Shown here piece after piece: positions 51,286 through 59,958 of a DNA stretch of 64,000 bases. The stretch comes from Stentor coeruleus (taxonomy: Eukaryota; Ciliophora; Heterotrichea; Heterotrichida; Stentoridae): assembly GCA_001970955.1 (NCBI GenBank), contig MPUH01000101.1:43414-107413 (forward strand), in the 5' to 3' direction. Positions within the stretch are counted from its first letter, which is position 1. Every line of letters begins with the position of its first letter. The notes below the pieces were generated by a model. The model was not told the origin of the DNA, made no database searches, and saw nothing but the letters and a program-made list of their open reading frames with translations. A program made the position numbers and the translations under genes.

Positions 51286-53148
51286 ATGGAAAAAAATCAT
51301 TACAAAGTTGCAGTCCGTCTAAAACCTATACCAACCCTTCCATCCTTCCTCTCAATAACCTCCTCTACCATATCTTTATACAACATCAGTAGCTTTGATT
51401 ATGATAAAGTATATCAAAGTGATTCAAAAAATGAAAAAATTTTCGATCTCATATCAAATTATATCAATAATGCTTTCCGAGGTATAAACCTTTCAGTTAT
51501 AGCATATGGTGAGCCTGGTTCAGGTAAAACTTATACAATTTTCGGTGATCATTTATCATTAGGCTTAGTTCCAATAACAATAGCTTATATATTTAACCAT
51601 GCTTATAGGGAAAACTATACCTTTTCATGCTCTATGATTGGGATAGATCAAGACAGGCTGATTGATTTCCTTCAAGAAAAACCTCAAGAAAAAACCTTAA
51701 AAATCACAAAAGATGTAAACGGCGGGGTTTTAATTGAAAACCTCGCAGAAATCATAGTTGAAAAAGAAGAAGATTGTTACTTTTTAATCAAAAAAGGCTT
51801 AAAAACCAAGAAAGACGGTAAATATTCATGTGATACAGTGTTTCAGATATTAATTGAGTCACTCAAAGCTGACAACCGGGGTTTTTTAGTCAATTCAAAA
51901 ATGAATTTCTGCGACCTCAACAGTAACAAGTCATCGAAAAACCTCCAATCCTTAAACTCAGTAATAACATGTTTATCAAACAACGTCACAGTCCCATATC
52001 GAGATTCCCCCTTGACCAAAATTCTCTCAGACACTCTAACAAAAACCTCAAATGCTGTTATAATCTTCAATATAATCCCATACGAATACTGTATAAACAG
52101 TACTTTACAAACCTTAAACATAGCAAATTTAGCCAAAACAATAACAACAACACCTAAAAAAAATGAAACTCAAGCAACAAATTTTCATGTTTTAAAAAAA
52201 CTACACAATGATATCATTAAATTAAAAAATGCTCTTAGGGCTAAACGTGGAGGAAAAAATCTACATGAAGAAGTGAATATGTTAAAAAAAGAAACTGATA
52301 AACTTAAGGAAATTTTAAATGAACAATCTACGGTACAAGAAGTAGAAGAACTTATACAACATAATAAGAATTTAAGGATACAATTACAGAATTTGGTTGG
52401 ATGTCCTATTGCTGAAAGTGATGTTGAACTTCCTGATTCTGTATCTGTGTTACAGAAAGCTTTGGTTTTAACTGAAGATATGATAAAAAAACGTAAATTG
52501 TATTTGACTGATCAGGAAATGAAAGCTAAACTTGTTGCTGATGGAAGATGCACAATTTGTACATTAAAAGTTCCTTGTAAACATAGAGTGGCTTATAGTC
52601 CTAAAGGTGAGGTTATTAAAGGATATAAAGGGAATATGAAATGTACTGGTAATGAACAAATAAAAGGAAAGATTGGCGCTGGTTCTGGGAATAAAGTTGT
52701 GAGAAGTTCGACACCGAGTGTTGATGAAAGATTTATTGAAAATGCTGAAGAAAAAATCAAGTTATTAAGTAAAATTGAGGCTTATAAAGAAAAAAAGGTC
52801 ATGAAAGAAATTGAAAAAGCTCAGGAAATGCAGAAAATTGAAGATGAGATGATGGAAAAAATGAGGATTCATGAAGAGTGGAGGAGAAAATATTTGGAGA
52901 AAAATAAGGAAAAAATTAAAGCGTATAAGGAACAGATTGGGGTTAAAAGACAGGCTAGTGAGAGGAGGAAGAGGAAAAAAACCCCTAGTCGCCCACAATC
53001 AAGTTTTAGGATTTCGAATTATTATGAGAGGAAAAAGTCTATAGTGGATTTGCTTAGAGAACATTCGAAAGTGTTTATGAGGAAGTCGACGAGTAGAATT
53101 CGCAGTTTGTCAAATGTTAACAATTCTGTTGATTCTTTGTCTAAATAG
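51286..53148 (+). CDS. Degenerate kinesin-like protein
   Basis: 620 residues. The motor-like domain (about 5-295) is clear from the P-loop GEPGSGKTYT (75-84) and from NSVITCLSNNVTVPYRDSPLTKILSDT (224-250), the conserved kinesin segment before the neck. Other motor elements are lost. Switch I, normally NxxSSRSH, reads SCDTVFQILI (181-190); switch II, normally DLAGSE, reads DLNSNK (210-215). ATP hydrolysis and normal motility are therefore unlikely, though nucleotide binding is possible. The motor is followed by coiled coil (about 305-375), a Cys cluster CTICTLKVPCKHR, then a basic helical and Ser/Arg-rich tail (about 490-620). Probably a microtubule-linked scaffold. Confidence 0.85.
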   Translation: MEKNHYKVAVRLKPIPTLPSFLSITSSTISLYNISSFDYDKVYQSDSKNEKIFDLISNYINNAFRGINLSVIAYGEPGSGKTYTIFGDHLSLGLVPITIAYIFNHAYRENYTFSCSMIGIDQDRLIDFLQEKPQEKTLKITKDVNGGVLIENLAEIIVEKEEDCYFLIKKGLKTKKDGKYSCDTVFQILIESLKADNRGFLVNSKMNFCDLNSNKSSKNLQSLNSVITCLSNNVTVPYRDSPLTKILSDTLTKTSNAVIIFNIIPYEYCINSTLQTLNIANLAKTITTTPKKNETQATNFHVLKKLHNDIIKLKNALRAKRGGKNLHEEVNMLKKETDKLKEILNEQSTVQEVEELIQHNKNLRIQLQNLVGCPIAESDVELPDSVSVLQKALVLTEDMIKKRKLYLTDQEMKAKLVADGRCTICTLKVPCKHRVAYSPKGEVIKGYKGNMKCTGNEQIKGKIGAGSGNKVVRSSTPSVDERFIENAEEKIKLLSKIEAYKEKKVMKEIEKAQEMQKIEDEMMEKMRIHEEWRRKYLEKNKEKIKAYKEQIGVKRQASERRKRKKTPSRPQSSFRISNYYERKKSIVDLLREHSKVFMRKSTSRIRSLSNVNNSVDSLSK

Positions 53149-53330
53149 ATAATGAGTTTTTTTTATTGGAATTCTGGTTGGGGTTTAGTGATGATAATTT
53201 CAGTCTGGTCAAATGTGCCCATTTTCTAAAGTTATACTTTGATTTATCTTTTATATTACTATATTAACCTAAACGCCTCAAACATAAAAAGTTACATTGT
53301 CTTATAAAACTACCAACAATTATTCAACTA

Positions 53331-53873
53331 TTAACCAGTAATCTGACTCTTTAATATAAATGGGTCTACATACGGGACAAATGGGACTTCTTTCCTCAGC
53401 GACCCAGCAATATTATCATTAGGCTTCAAATTGGTTTTTTTTTCATTAAGCATTTTAATCGAATTAAAGTCAAAATCAGGGGTAATCTTATCACGATTAT
53501 ACGAGACATCAAGATTTTCAATCTTAGGTCGACTAATATTATATATTTTGATTTCACCTGATATTGGATCGACTAATTTGTTCTTAGGTCGGGTTTTATA
53601 GAAACGTGGAGTTCCATCAGAGTTTCTCAAAGCTTCTAAAGATGGGGTTCGATTTGTATTATTTCCTGATGAGGAGAAAATGTTTTTCCCAGCTAGTGAA
53701 GTCGATCTAGGGTATTTTTGAGGACTATCAAGATAAGAGCTTAAAGCAACTTTCTGTGAAGGGGACTCTCGAGAATATGGAGCTGGAGAACTAGGCTGGT
53801 TATAGAACACCATATGGGTTAGTGGGTTATAGTCCACAACTTTTGGCTTAGATTTGGTATAGTAGGAGTCCAT
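53331..53873 (-). CDS. Unknown disordered basic protein
   Basis: 180 residues. Low-complexity, Ser/Pro/Asn/Tyr-rich throughout, with no membrane segment, coiled coil or metal motif. Recurrent short phrases include YNPLTHMVFYNQP, RFYKTRPKNKLVDP and KEVPFVPYVDPFI. It resembles the many short Ser/Pro proteins associated with ciliary microtubules, but no family is recognised. Start MDSYYTKSKPKV at 53873. It converges with the kinesin-like gene across about 180 bp. Confidence 0.7.
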   Translation of the reverse strand: MDSYYTKSKPKVVDYNPLTHMVFYNQPSSPAPYSRESPSQKVALSSYLDSPQKYPRSTSLAGKNIFSSSGNNTNRTPSLEALRNSDGTPRFYKTRPKNKLVDPISGEIKIYNISRPKIENLDVSYNRDKITPDFDFNSIKMLNEKKTNLKPNDNIAGSLRKEVPFVPYVDPFILKSQITG

Positions 53874-54970
53874 GTGATATTTATTATTATAAGTTTTTAG
53901 CTTAAAGTATTATGATTATATAAACGGTTATTTGAGTATATAGAAAGATGGAGAAGGTTGTTGAGGATTTGGGATAGGGTTGCTGGATGAGGGTTTCAGA
54001 AGAGATTTTTGTGTGTTAGAGTTTTGATTAGAGATTTTATGGAAATTATTTCTCATATGTGTCTTAAATTTTTAACTTTTGATAGTGTGGAATATTTTAG
54101 TATTTTTGAGGCTGGATTTGATGTTGAAGTTGGAATTTTGTTGGAGTTTTTTTAAGCTGTTATCATTAGCATTAGCCTTTTATTGCTTAATAAAAGATGA
54201 TCTTTTGGAATTTTTTATTTGAGTTTATACTCTATATGTTTAATATTAAGTTAGTGTTAGATAAAATGGGATATGGAGTTAATTTTTAAAAGTTAAATGC
54301 ATTTGTTTATGTATAAGTTTTAATATGTTCAAAGATCATCAATTTTTAATGTAAAATAGTATAAATTCAGGTCTATTTATATAATTTTTCAAAAAACTGG
54401 AAAAAAGTGATGCTGATTGTATGATAATAAAACTTCTATTAAAATTATATTATCAATACCCTTGATACTAAAATGTATAATTTATAGTCTTTGGTGTTAA
54501 TTATTACATAAATATTTAGACTCTGATTTTCTATTTACCTTTTTATAATAAACACATTTTGGGAATTATAATCATTGGATAATCCAAGCTATTCATTTTA
54601 ACTAGCTCTATAAAACATCTTATGTTATTTTTATTATACTATAGATTAGTACTTTATATTTAACTTATATTTTATATATATCTTAAAATATTAAGATTAT
54701 TCTTAACCTAATCTATGTAATTATTTAGCATACTTAATACTTTTAGAAAAATTCTCAGATGTTCTTCAAACAATAAAATCAAAAATTATTCTTTTGACAT
54801 ACTTTACAACATCCAAAAATCCCAAAACTTTTTAAAACCAACTCAATTTATCAAACCAAAAACTATATTTCCTCTCTTATTTCCTACAAATACCCACCTA
54901 AATATTCTCTTTGTCACCCAATTACCAACCCATTTTTCCTGTATTTTTCCAATAAAAAGCTCTATAATAA
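53874..54970. other. Divergent spacer, 1.1 kb
   Basis: G/T-rich for the first about 370 bp, AT-rich in the middle, A/C-rich from about 54750. No coding frame seen. Confidence 0.6.
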
Positions 54971-57547
54971 ATGTTATTCTATTTCCTATTGGCAGGAACA
55001 CTTGGATGTGAATATATAACAAAATTCACAGTCTGCGAGGACAACGCCTTAGCAGCTATTGTAATCCCATCAGAATGCGCTGATGAGTCCCCATTCCTAG
55101 TCACAAACTTGCCCTGTGACCATTTCTGCCCACCTGGATGGAAGCTAGACCTTGATGTGCCAACACGTAGTCTAACTTGTACTGAATGTTTAGAAGGAAC
55201 ATACAGTATAGGTGGGGGGGATCAATTTACATCCTGGGGTTTGAATTCTGAAGACTTTCAAGTATACTGTTGGGTAATGACAGCGACTGGCTGGGAAATG
55301 AGCCTTGACTGTACATCTTGGCACCCGAGTTCTGAATCAATCCTCGTATCAGGAAACTCAAGTCCAGACTACTGGTACGCAACCGAGTTAGTTTTTTATG
55401 CCGATATCGTCCAACTAGGAAGTTTAATCATAAACTATCGAAAAGATACTTCAAGTTTCTTAGGGTGGGATATAGGCGACTTCTACGTTTTTATCGATCA
55501 AAATTTAGCTTATTTCGACTATACTTTTGATTCATCTGAATGGAAAACCCTTAATGTTAGTTTGTCTAAAGGTATCCACAGAATAAGCATAATGTTTGAT
55601 AAATACACAACAGAACAAGTTAGTGAAGTTCAAATTAAAGAAATTCAAATCCGTGGCAGTGATTTTTCAGCTAAAGAATGTCAAGTTTGTCTTCAAGGAT
55701 CAAGTCATAAAGGTTCAGATAAATGTATGGTTTGTGAAGCTAATGCATATTTAAACCAAGGAATTTGTATAAGATGTCCATATGGTACTATATCACAGCC
55801 AGGGAGTACATCAGAAAAAGATTGTTATGATGCTAATTTATGTAATATGAATGACTATCATTTTTATTATAGTGACTGTGAAGGAGGTAAAATGAAGAAA
55901 ATATTTGAATGGAACACCCCACTTATGTGTGATAATTCAGGTATCAATTTACCTTTAAATGAAGATTTAGATTGTAGACCATGTAGTAAAGGGGAATATT
56001 ATGAAGGTTCTAAATGTAGATCTTGTCCAACAGGGACTTATATTACGGATGGGCATTTAGGGAACACTTGCCAAGAATGTTCTCAAGGGAAATATGCACC
56101 TAAGGTTTCTGAATATGCTTATTGGACTAAAATCCCTGAAGTTTTTCAATCTTTTTGTGTGTCAACTGAAAATGCTGTATGTAGCTATGGCTGGGAAGCT
56201 AGAGGGACTTATTTAGTAACTTCACCTGTATATGAAACTGGGTCTAAAATTTATTTACAGACTAGAGTGAATATAACTGAAAACAACGCTAAAGTTGACT
56301 TCCAATTTGCCACAAGTGGGGATTATACCAAGCTTACTTTATATGTTGATGGAATAGCCAGATTAAGTTATGTTGGGAATAAAGAAGATAGAGTCTCACA
56401 GTTTTTAGACCAAGGCGAGCATTCATTAAAATGGGTTTGTGTGCATTCATGGAAAGGTGAAGAAGAATGTAAAATCTCATCAATTATGATTGAAGGGGGA
56501 AATACCGGTGGAGCTTATCAATGTGTATCATGTAAACAAGGGTTTTATTCTTTAGGCTCAGTTGATTATTGTAACAAATGTCCAATTGGGACAACTTCAA
56601 ACTCTGATAACACTGGGTGTATTCCTTGCTTAGATACAGAAATCAGCACTAGCGATGGTTTATGTCAAACTTGTCCTAATGGTTTAGTTCCATCAGAAAA
56701 CCATACTCATTGTATTGTCACTGATACCTTATCTTTAAACACAACAGTTTTTATCCTTAAAAACTTCACTGGTTCTGAAGGACAACAACCTGAATATTGT
56801 AGTTTAAGCCGGCTTAAAATGTTTTGTTATGAAACTTTCTATGGACCAAGTGAATCTTCAGGAAACTATTTTTACCTTAGTGTTTTAAACCCTTCTGAAG
56901 TTCTCATGCCATCATATACTCAAGTATCTCAAGGTAAAGCTTATGCATTTGGGATAATGGATAAAGATCAGCTTTCATTACCGATATTTAATCTAACTAA
57001 ACCAGATGATGCTTGTACAGCTGAACAATCAAAAATTGTACTTAATCTTGGATCTCAAGTAGCATCAGTATTAGAAACAAATACTGGGTTTAATGTTTCA
57101 TATATAAATGGAGATTATTGTAGTACTACAGAAAGATTCTCTACAAATATTGTGTTTTTTTGTGATAAAGATGAAATTGAAGGATGGCCTATTTTTGTTG
57201 GCAACAAAAGCTGTAAGTATACTTTCTATTGGCCAACAATACATGCTTGCCATATATGCAGAAATAATGAAACTAAATCAACTCATGGTGCTTGCGATTA
57301 TGGAGAAAGGTCAGTTCACACTTTTGAAGGAGATAATTGTATATGGGAAAATAGGACTAACCATTATGTTGTTAAAGAAAATTGTAATAACCATGTGTTT
57401 AAATCCACAGCTTTTATTTTGTCAATGATTATTACTGCGTTATTGCTTATTGTGGTTAGCGTTTTGATAATATGTGCTTGCAAGAAAAAGAGTAGTATGA
57501 AAAAACTTATTCAATTCAAAGAGAGTAAGGCTCAAGAAATGAACTAA
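54971..57547 (+). CDS. ELAPOR (KIAA1324)-type Cys-rich transmembrane receptor
   Basis: 858 residues. A short signal peptide (MLFYFLLAGTLG) leads into a large Cys-rich lumenal/extracellular region. Repeated TNFR/ephrin-receptor-like Cys motifs occur (CTECLEGTYSIGGG, CIRCPYGTISQPGSTSEKDC, CRSCPTGTYITDG, CNKCPIGTTSNSDNTGC) with two jelly-roll-like inserts that contain WGLNSEDFQVYCWVMTATGW and AYWTKIPEVFQSFCVS. The order and motifs match the ELAPOR1/2 family, endo-lysosomal membrane proteins in animals. A single membrane helix lies near 815-838 (FILSMIITALLLIVVSVLII), followed by a short basic tail. A second C-terminal lumenal module (about 620-800, CYETFYGPSES ... SCKYTFYWPTIHAC) is similar to the mannose-6-phosphate-receptor-like domain. 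The stop abuts the stop of the opposite gene. Confidence 0.88.
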   Translation: MLFYFLLAGTLGCEYITKFTVCEDNALAAIVIPSECADESPFLVTNLPCDHFCPPGWKLDLDVPTRSLTCTECLEGTYSIGGGDQFTSWGLNSEDFQVYCWVMTATGWEMSLDCTSWHPSSESILVSGNSSPDYWYATELVFYADIVQLGSLIINYRKDTSSFLGWDIGDFYVFIDQNLAYFDYTFDSSEWKTLNVSLSKGIHRISIMFDKYTTEQVSEVQIKEIQIRGSDFSAKECQVCLQGSSHKGSDKCMVCEANAYLNQGICIRCPYGTISQPGSTSEKDCYDANLCNMNDYHFYYSDCEGGKMKKIFEWNTPLMCDNSGINLPLNEDLDCRPCSKGEYYEGSKCRSCPTGTYITDGHLGNTCQECSQGKYAPKVSEYAYWTKIPEVFQSFCVSTENAVCSYGWEARGTYLVTSPVYETGSKIYLQTRVNITENNAKVDFQFATSGDYTKLTLYVDGIARLSYVGNKEDRVSQFLDQGEHSLKWVCVHSWKGEEECKISSIMIEGGNTGGAYQCVSCKQGFYSLGSVDYCNKCPIGTTSNSDNTGCIPCLDTEISTSDGLCQTCPNGLVPSENHTHCIVTDTLSLNTTVFILKNFTGSEGQQPEYCSLSRLKMFCYETFYGPSESSGNYFYLSVLNPSEVLMPSYTQVSQGKAYAFGIMDKDQLSLPIFNLTKPDDACTAEQSKIVLNLGSQVASVLETNTGFNVSYINGDYCSTTERFSTNIVFFCDKDEIEGWPIFVGNKSCKYTFYWPTIHACHICRNNETKSTHGACDYGERSVHTFEGDNCIWENRTNHYVVKENCNNHVFKSTAFILSMIITALLLIVVSVLIICACKKKSSMKKLIQFKESKAQEMN

Positions 57548-58516
57548 TTACATATTATCTAAACGACTTAAGAAGTCTTTAGTTCTTTGGGTTAAAGATA
57601 AGGTGTTGATATAAGTTTGATGTTTGTCTATGCCTCCACGACTAGTGTTTATTAAATAACCTTGGGTTATGTTATTCGTTGCTAGCACAGGTGAAGATTC
57701 TCTTGAGCTGTTTTTACTTGACCCTTGTTTTTTTATGAGGATTTTTCTTGATTTCTGATTGATTTCAGGGATAAAACTATAAGACACTTGCTCTTTTTCT
57801 TTTGGGGTTTTTGATGATAATCGTTTATGTACTGGGGTTATACATCGCTATATAAAAATTACATTTTTACTTAGCCGGGTACTTAGATTGTCTATTTTTG
57901 GTATTGGGTTTACTTCTGAAATTTCTTTAATAGATTTTTCTTTTCTTTTTTTCTCCAAGTCCTTGTTACGATTTTCATTCCATTTATATAATTCTTTAGT
58001 CACACTTTTTGGAGAACGAGAACGGCTGCTATGACTTCTAGAATGAGGTTTAAAAGTACACTGCTTTTGGAATTCTTGGTCTTCTTGTTGTTTTCTATGA
58101 TTACGTGAAGCTTCAAGTTTGGCTGTTTTTACTTTGAGGATTTTTTCAGTACGTTCATGAAGAGGTGGCATGTTTATCTGTTTATATTTTACAATTCTTT
58201 TGGAGTTAGCATTAATAGAAGGTTTCTGTTTCAAGTGCTTACTTTCTTCTTTTAATTTTTGCATGCGCATTTCTTCTATTTTATGTTGACTTTTTTCGTG
58301 TTTTGCCATCATACCAGCTAAATGCCCTTTAACGAAGTCAACAGAAGATTTTGTTGACCTTTTATCTGATTGATTTGAGTAGTTGCTAGCTACACTGCCA
58401 ATAGCTTTTATAACAGCGCTTTGATCTTCTTCAGAGTCAATAATTTTTTCTTTAATAAGTAGCTTACTGAATTTTCCAAGAGCTAAAGCTAAATTTTGAT
58501 TAGGTTTTGCTTCCAT
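57548..58516 (-). CDS. Basic unknown protein (two exons) abutting the ELAPOR gene
   Basis: Joining 58516-57863 to 57847-57548 gives 317 residues, MEAKPNQNLALALGKFSKLL onward. The first 60 residues are helical (LLIKEKIIDSEEDQSAVIKA). A basic helix follows (about 85-115, HKIEEMRMQKLKEESKHL), then QCTFKPHSRSHSSRSRSPK and LYKWNENRNKDLEKKRKEKS. FKP followed by LYxW and RN is a phrase common in ciliate cytoskeletal coiled-coil proteins. The second exon adds a Ser-rich region and NTLSLTQRTKDFLSRLDNM. Each exon alone would look like a truncated ORF. No named family. Confidence 0.78.
57848..57862 (-). other. 15-nt intron, identical to LRR-gene intron 2
   Basis: gtaatttttatatag on the - strand. Phase 0. 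It joins SKN to RCITPVHKRLS in frame. Confidence 0.88.
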
Positions 58517-59172
58517 TCAGATATGTTTATTATATACAAACATAAATTTCATAAGCACTCACTTGAGTTCAGTATGTATCATTTAATCCATTATTCTTAA
58601 ATATTATTAGTTTAGTTTATGTAGATCTAAGAATTATTGATAGAGATGATTTATGGGTTTTATTGGAATAACGAAGATGGGTTTTTATTTTGTCTTTATT
58701 TTTGTATGAGGATTTTGCTAAGTTTTAGTTATTTGTAGGATTTTTATAAGTTGGATTGTATTNAGATATTAAAATACTTTTTGTATGAGGATTTTGCTAA
58801 GTTTTAGTTATTTGTAGGATTTTTATAAGTTGGATTGTATTTTTTTTTAAGATTTGGGTATAGTGGCTGTGTAGTTTTAATATATAAGTATTTTTATATA
58901 TTATTATACATATTTAAGAAAATATCAATAATTCCTCAATGAAAACAACTGCTTTATATATAATAAATCATATTTTCTATGAAAAACTATACAAAAAAAG
59001 ATACACAAAATCGACACTATGGAAATTTAGCTAAAACTAAATACCTAAAATCTTAAAGAAAAAAGTATAAACCTCAAATGGTCCAAAGCTAAATCATCAA
59101 AAATATTAAAAAATAAACTTTCATATAAAATAAAAGTTAAAATTTTGCTATATTTTCTTTAGTAAATTTATT
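58517..59172. other. Divergent spacer, 0.66 kb, with N-flanked duplication
   Basis: G/T-rich on the left and A/C-rich on the right. Contains the duplication around N 58763. Confidence 0.6.
58699..58841. repeat. 64-bp direct duplication flanking N at 58763
   Basis: 58699-58762 and 58778-58841 are identical by eye. Probably the same kind of unmerged join as at 3056, 21793 and 33012. Confidence 0.82.
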
Positions 59173-59736
59173 ATGAATAGCCCAGTTTATAATTCCCCAT
59201 CAGACCTTAGCACACCAAAACCTATATTTGGTAGACCAAATGAAGATCTTACAACTGAAGACTTCTTAAGATATTTACAATCCCTTCATGATGACATAAA
59301 CAATCTAGGAAGTCAAGTTGAGTCTTTACGTAATGAAAATATCATGCTAAAAGGCCAGATCAATATAATCAAAAATGAGAAAGAAAAACATATATTCTCT
59401 CATGCTAAAGAAAAACATGAACTCGAAAAAGCTCTGCAAACAGAAAAATCTTTAAGAAAAACTACGACAAAAGAACTTGAGGAACTAAAAACTAAGTTTC
59501 AAAACTTCCTATCAATAAGTGCTCGTACAAAAACAAATAATTCTTACAATGAAATTCACTCCAGCAAGTCGCTAAAACCAAAAAAATCAAGTCAAGGATA
59601 TGATATCAAGAGCAAGATATGGAAAATGGAAAAAGAACATAAGCTAATGAAGAAAAAAATTAAAGAAATACAATCAAAAAGCTTATCATTCAAAAAGTCT
59701 GAACCCAATTTCGATTACTTTTACCCAAACTCATAA
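59173..59736 (+). CDS. Small coiled-coil protein (187 residues)
   Basis: 187 residues. A disordered head with NSPVYNSPSDLSTPKPIFG is followed by a coiled coil (about 30-120: FLRYLQSLHDDINNLGSQVE, KEKHELEKALQTEKSLRKTT). A basic linker follows, then a last helix (KIWKMEKEHKLMKKKIKEIQ) and a tail ending FDYFYPNS. Unknown family. Start 59173 is the first in-frame ATG. Confidence 0.75.
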   Translation: MNSPVYNSPSDLSTPKPIFGRPNEDLTTEDFLRYLQSLHDDINNLGSQVESLRNENIMLKGQINIIKNEKEKHIFSHAKEKHELEKALQTEKSLRKTTTKELEELKTKFQNFLSISARTKTNNSYNEIHSSKSLKPKKSSQGYDIKSKIWKMEKEHKLMKKKIKEIQSKSLSFKKSEPNFDYFYPNS

Positions 59737-59948
59737 TTTTTTTCCATAAAATCCTATGACATCTTAAAAATCATAATAATAATTCTTAAACCATATAGAC
59801 CTATATATAATAATGTATAATGTATCAAAATATAAATCTTTAATTTTGTCCGCATAAAGTAAATTTAGCTTATTTTCGTTATTTTTCTATTTACTTTTAT
59901 TAGGCTAGTGTTAAATTGATTAGGAGTTGCATGAGCCACCCTAATTTT

Positions 59949-59955
59949 TATATAA
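59949..59955 (+). promoter_or_regulatory. TATATAA 3 nt before the first acyl-CoA synthetase start
   Basis: TATATAA ends at 59955 and the ATG starts at 59959. The tandem paralog start (62459) lacks it, reading ggataaaaaATG. Confidence 0.3.
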
Positions 59956-59958
59956 AAA

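Noticed and set aside
57548-57787. Separate 79-residue gene
   Set aside because: It lacks an ATG start and is joined to the 58516 gene by a 15-nt intron.
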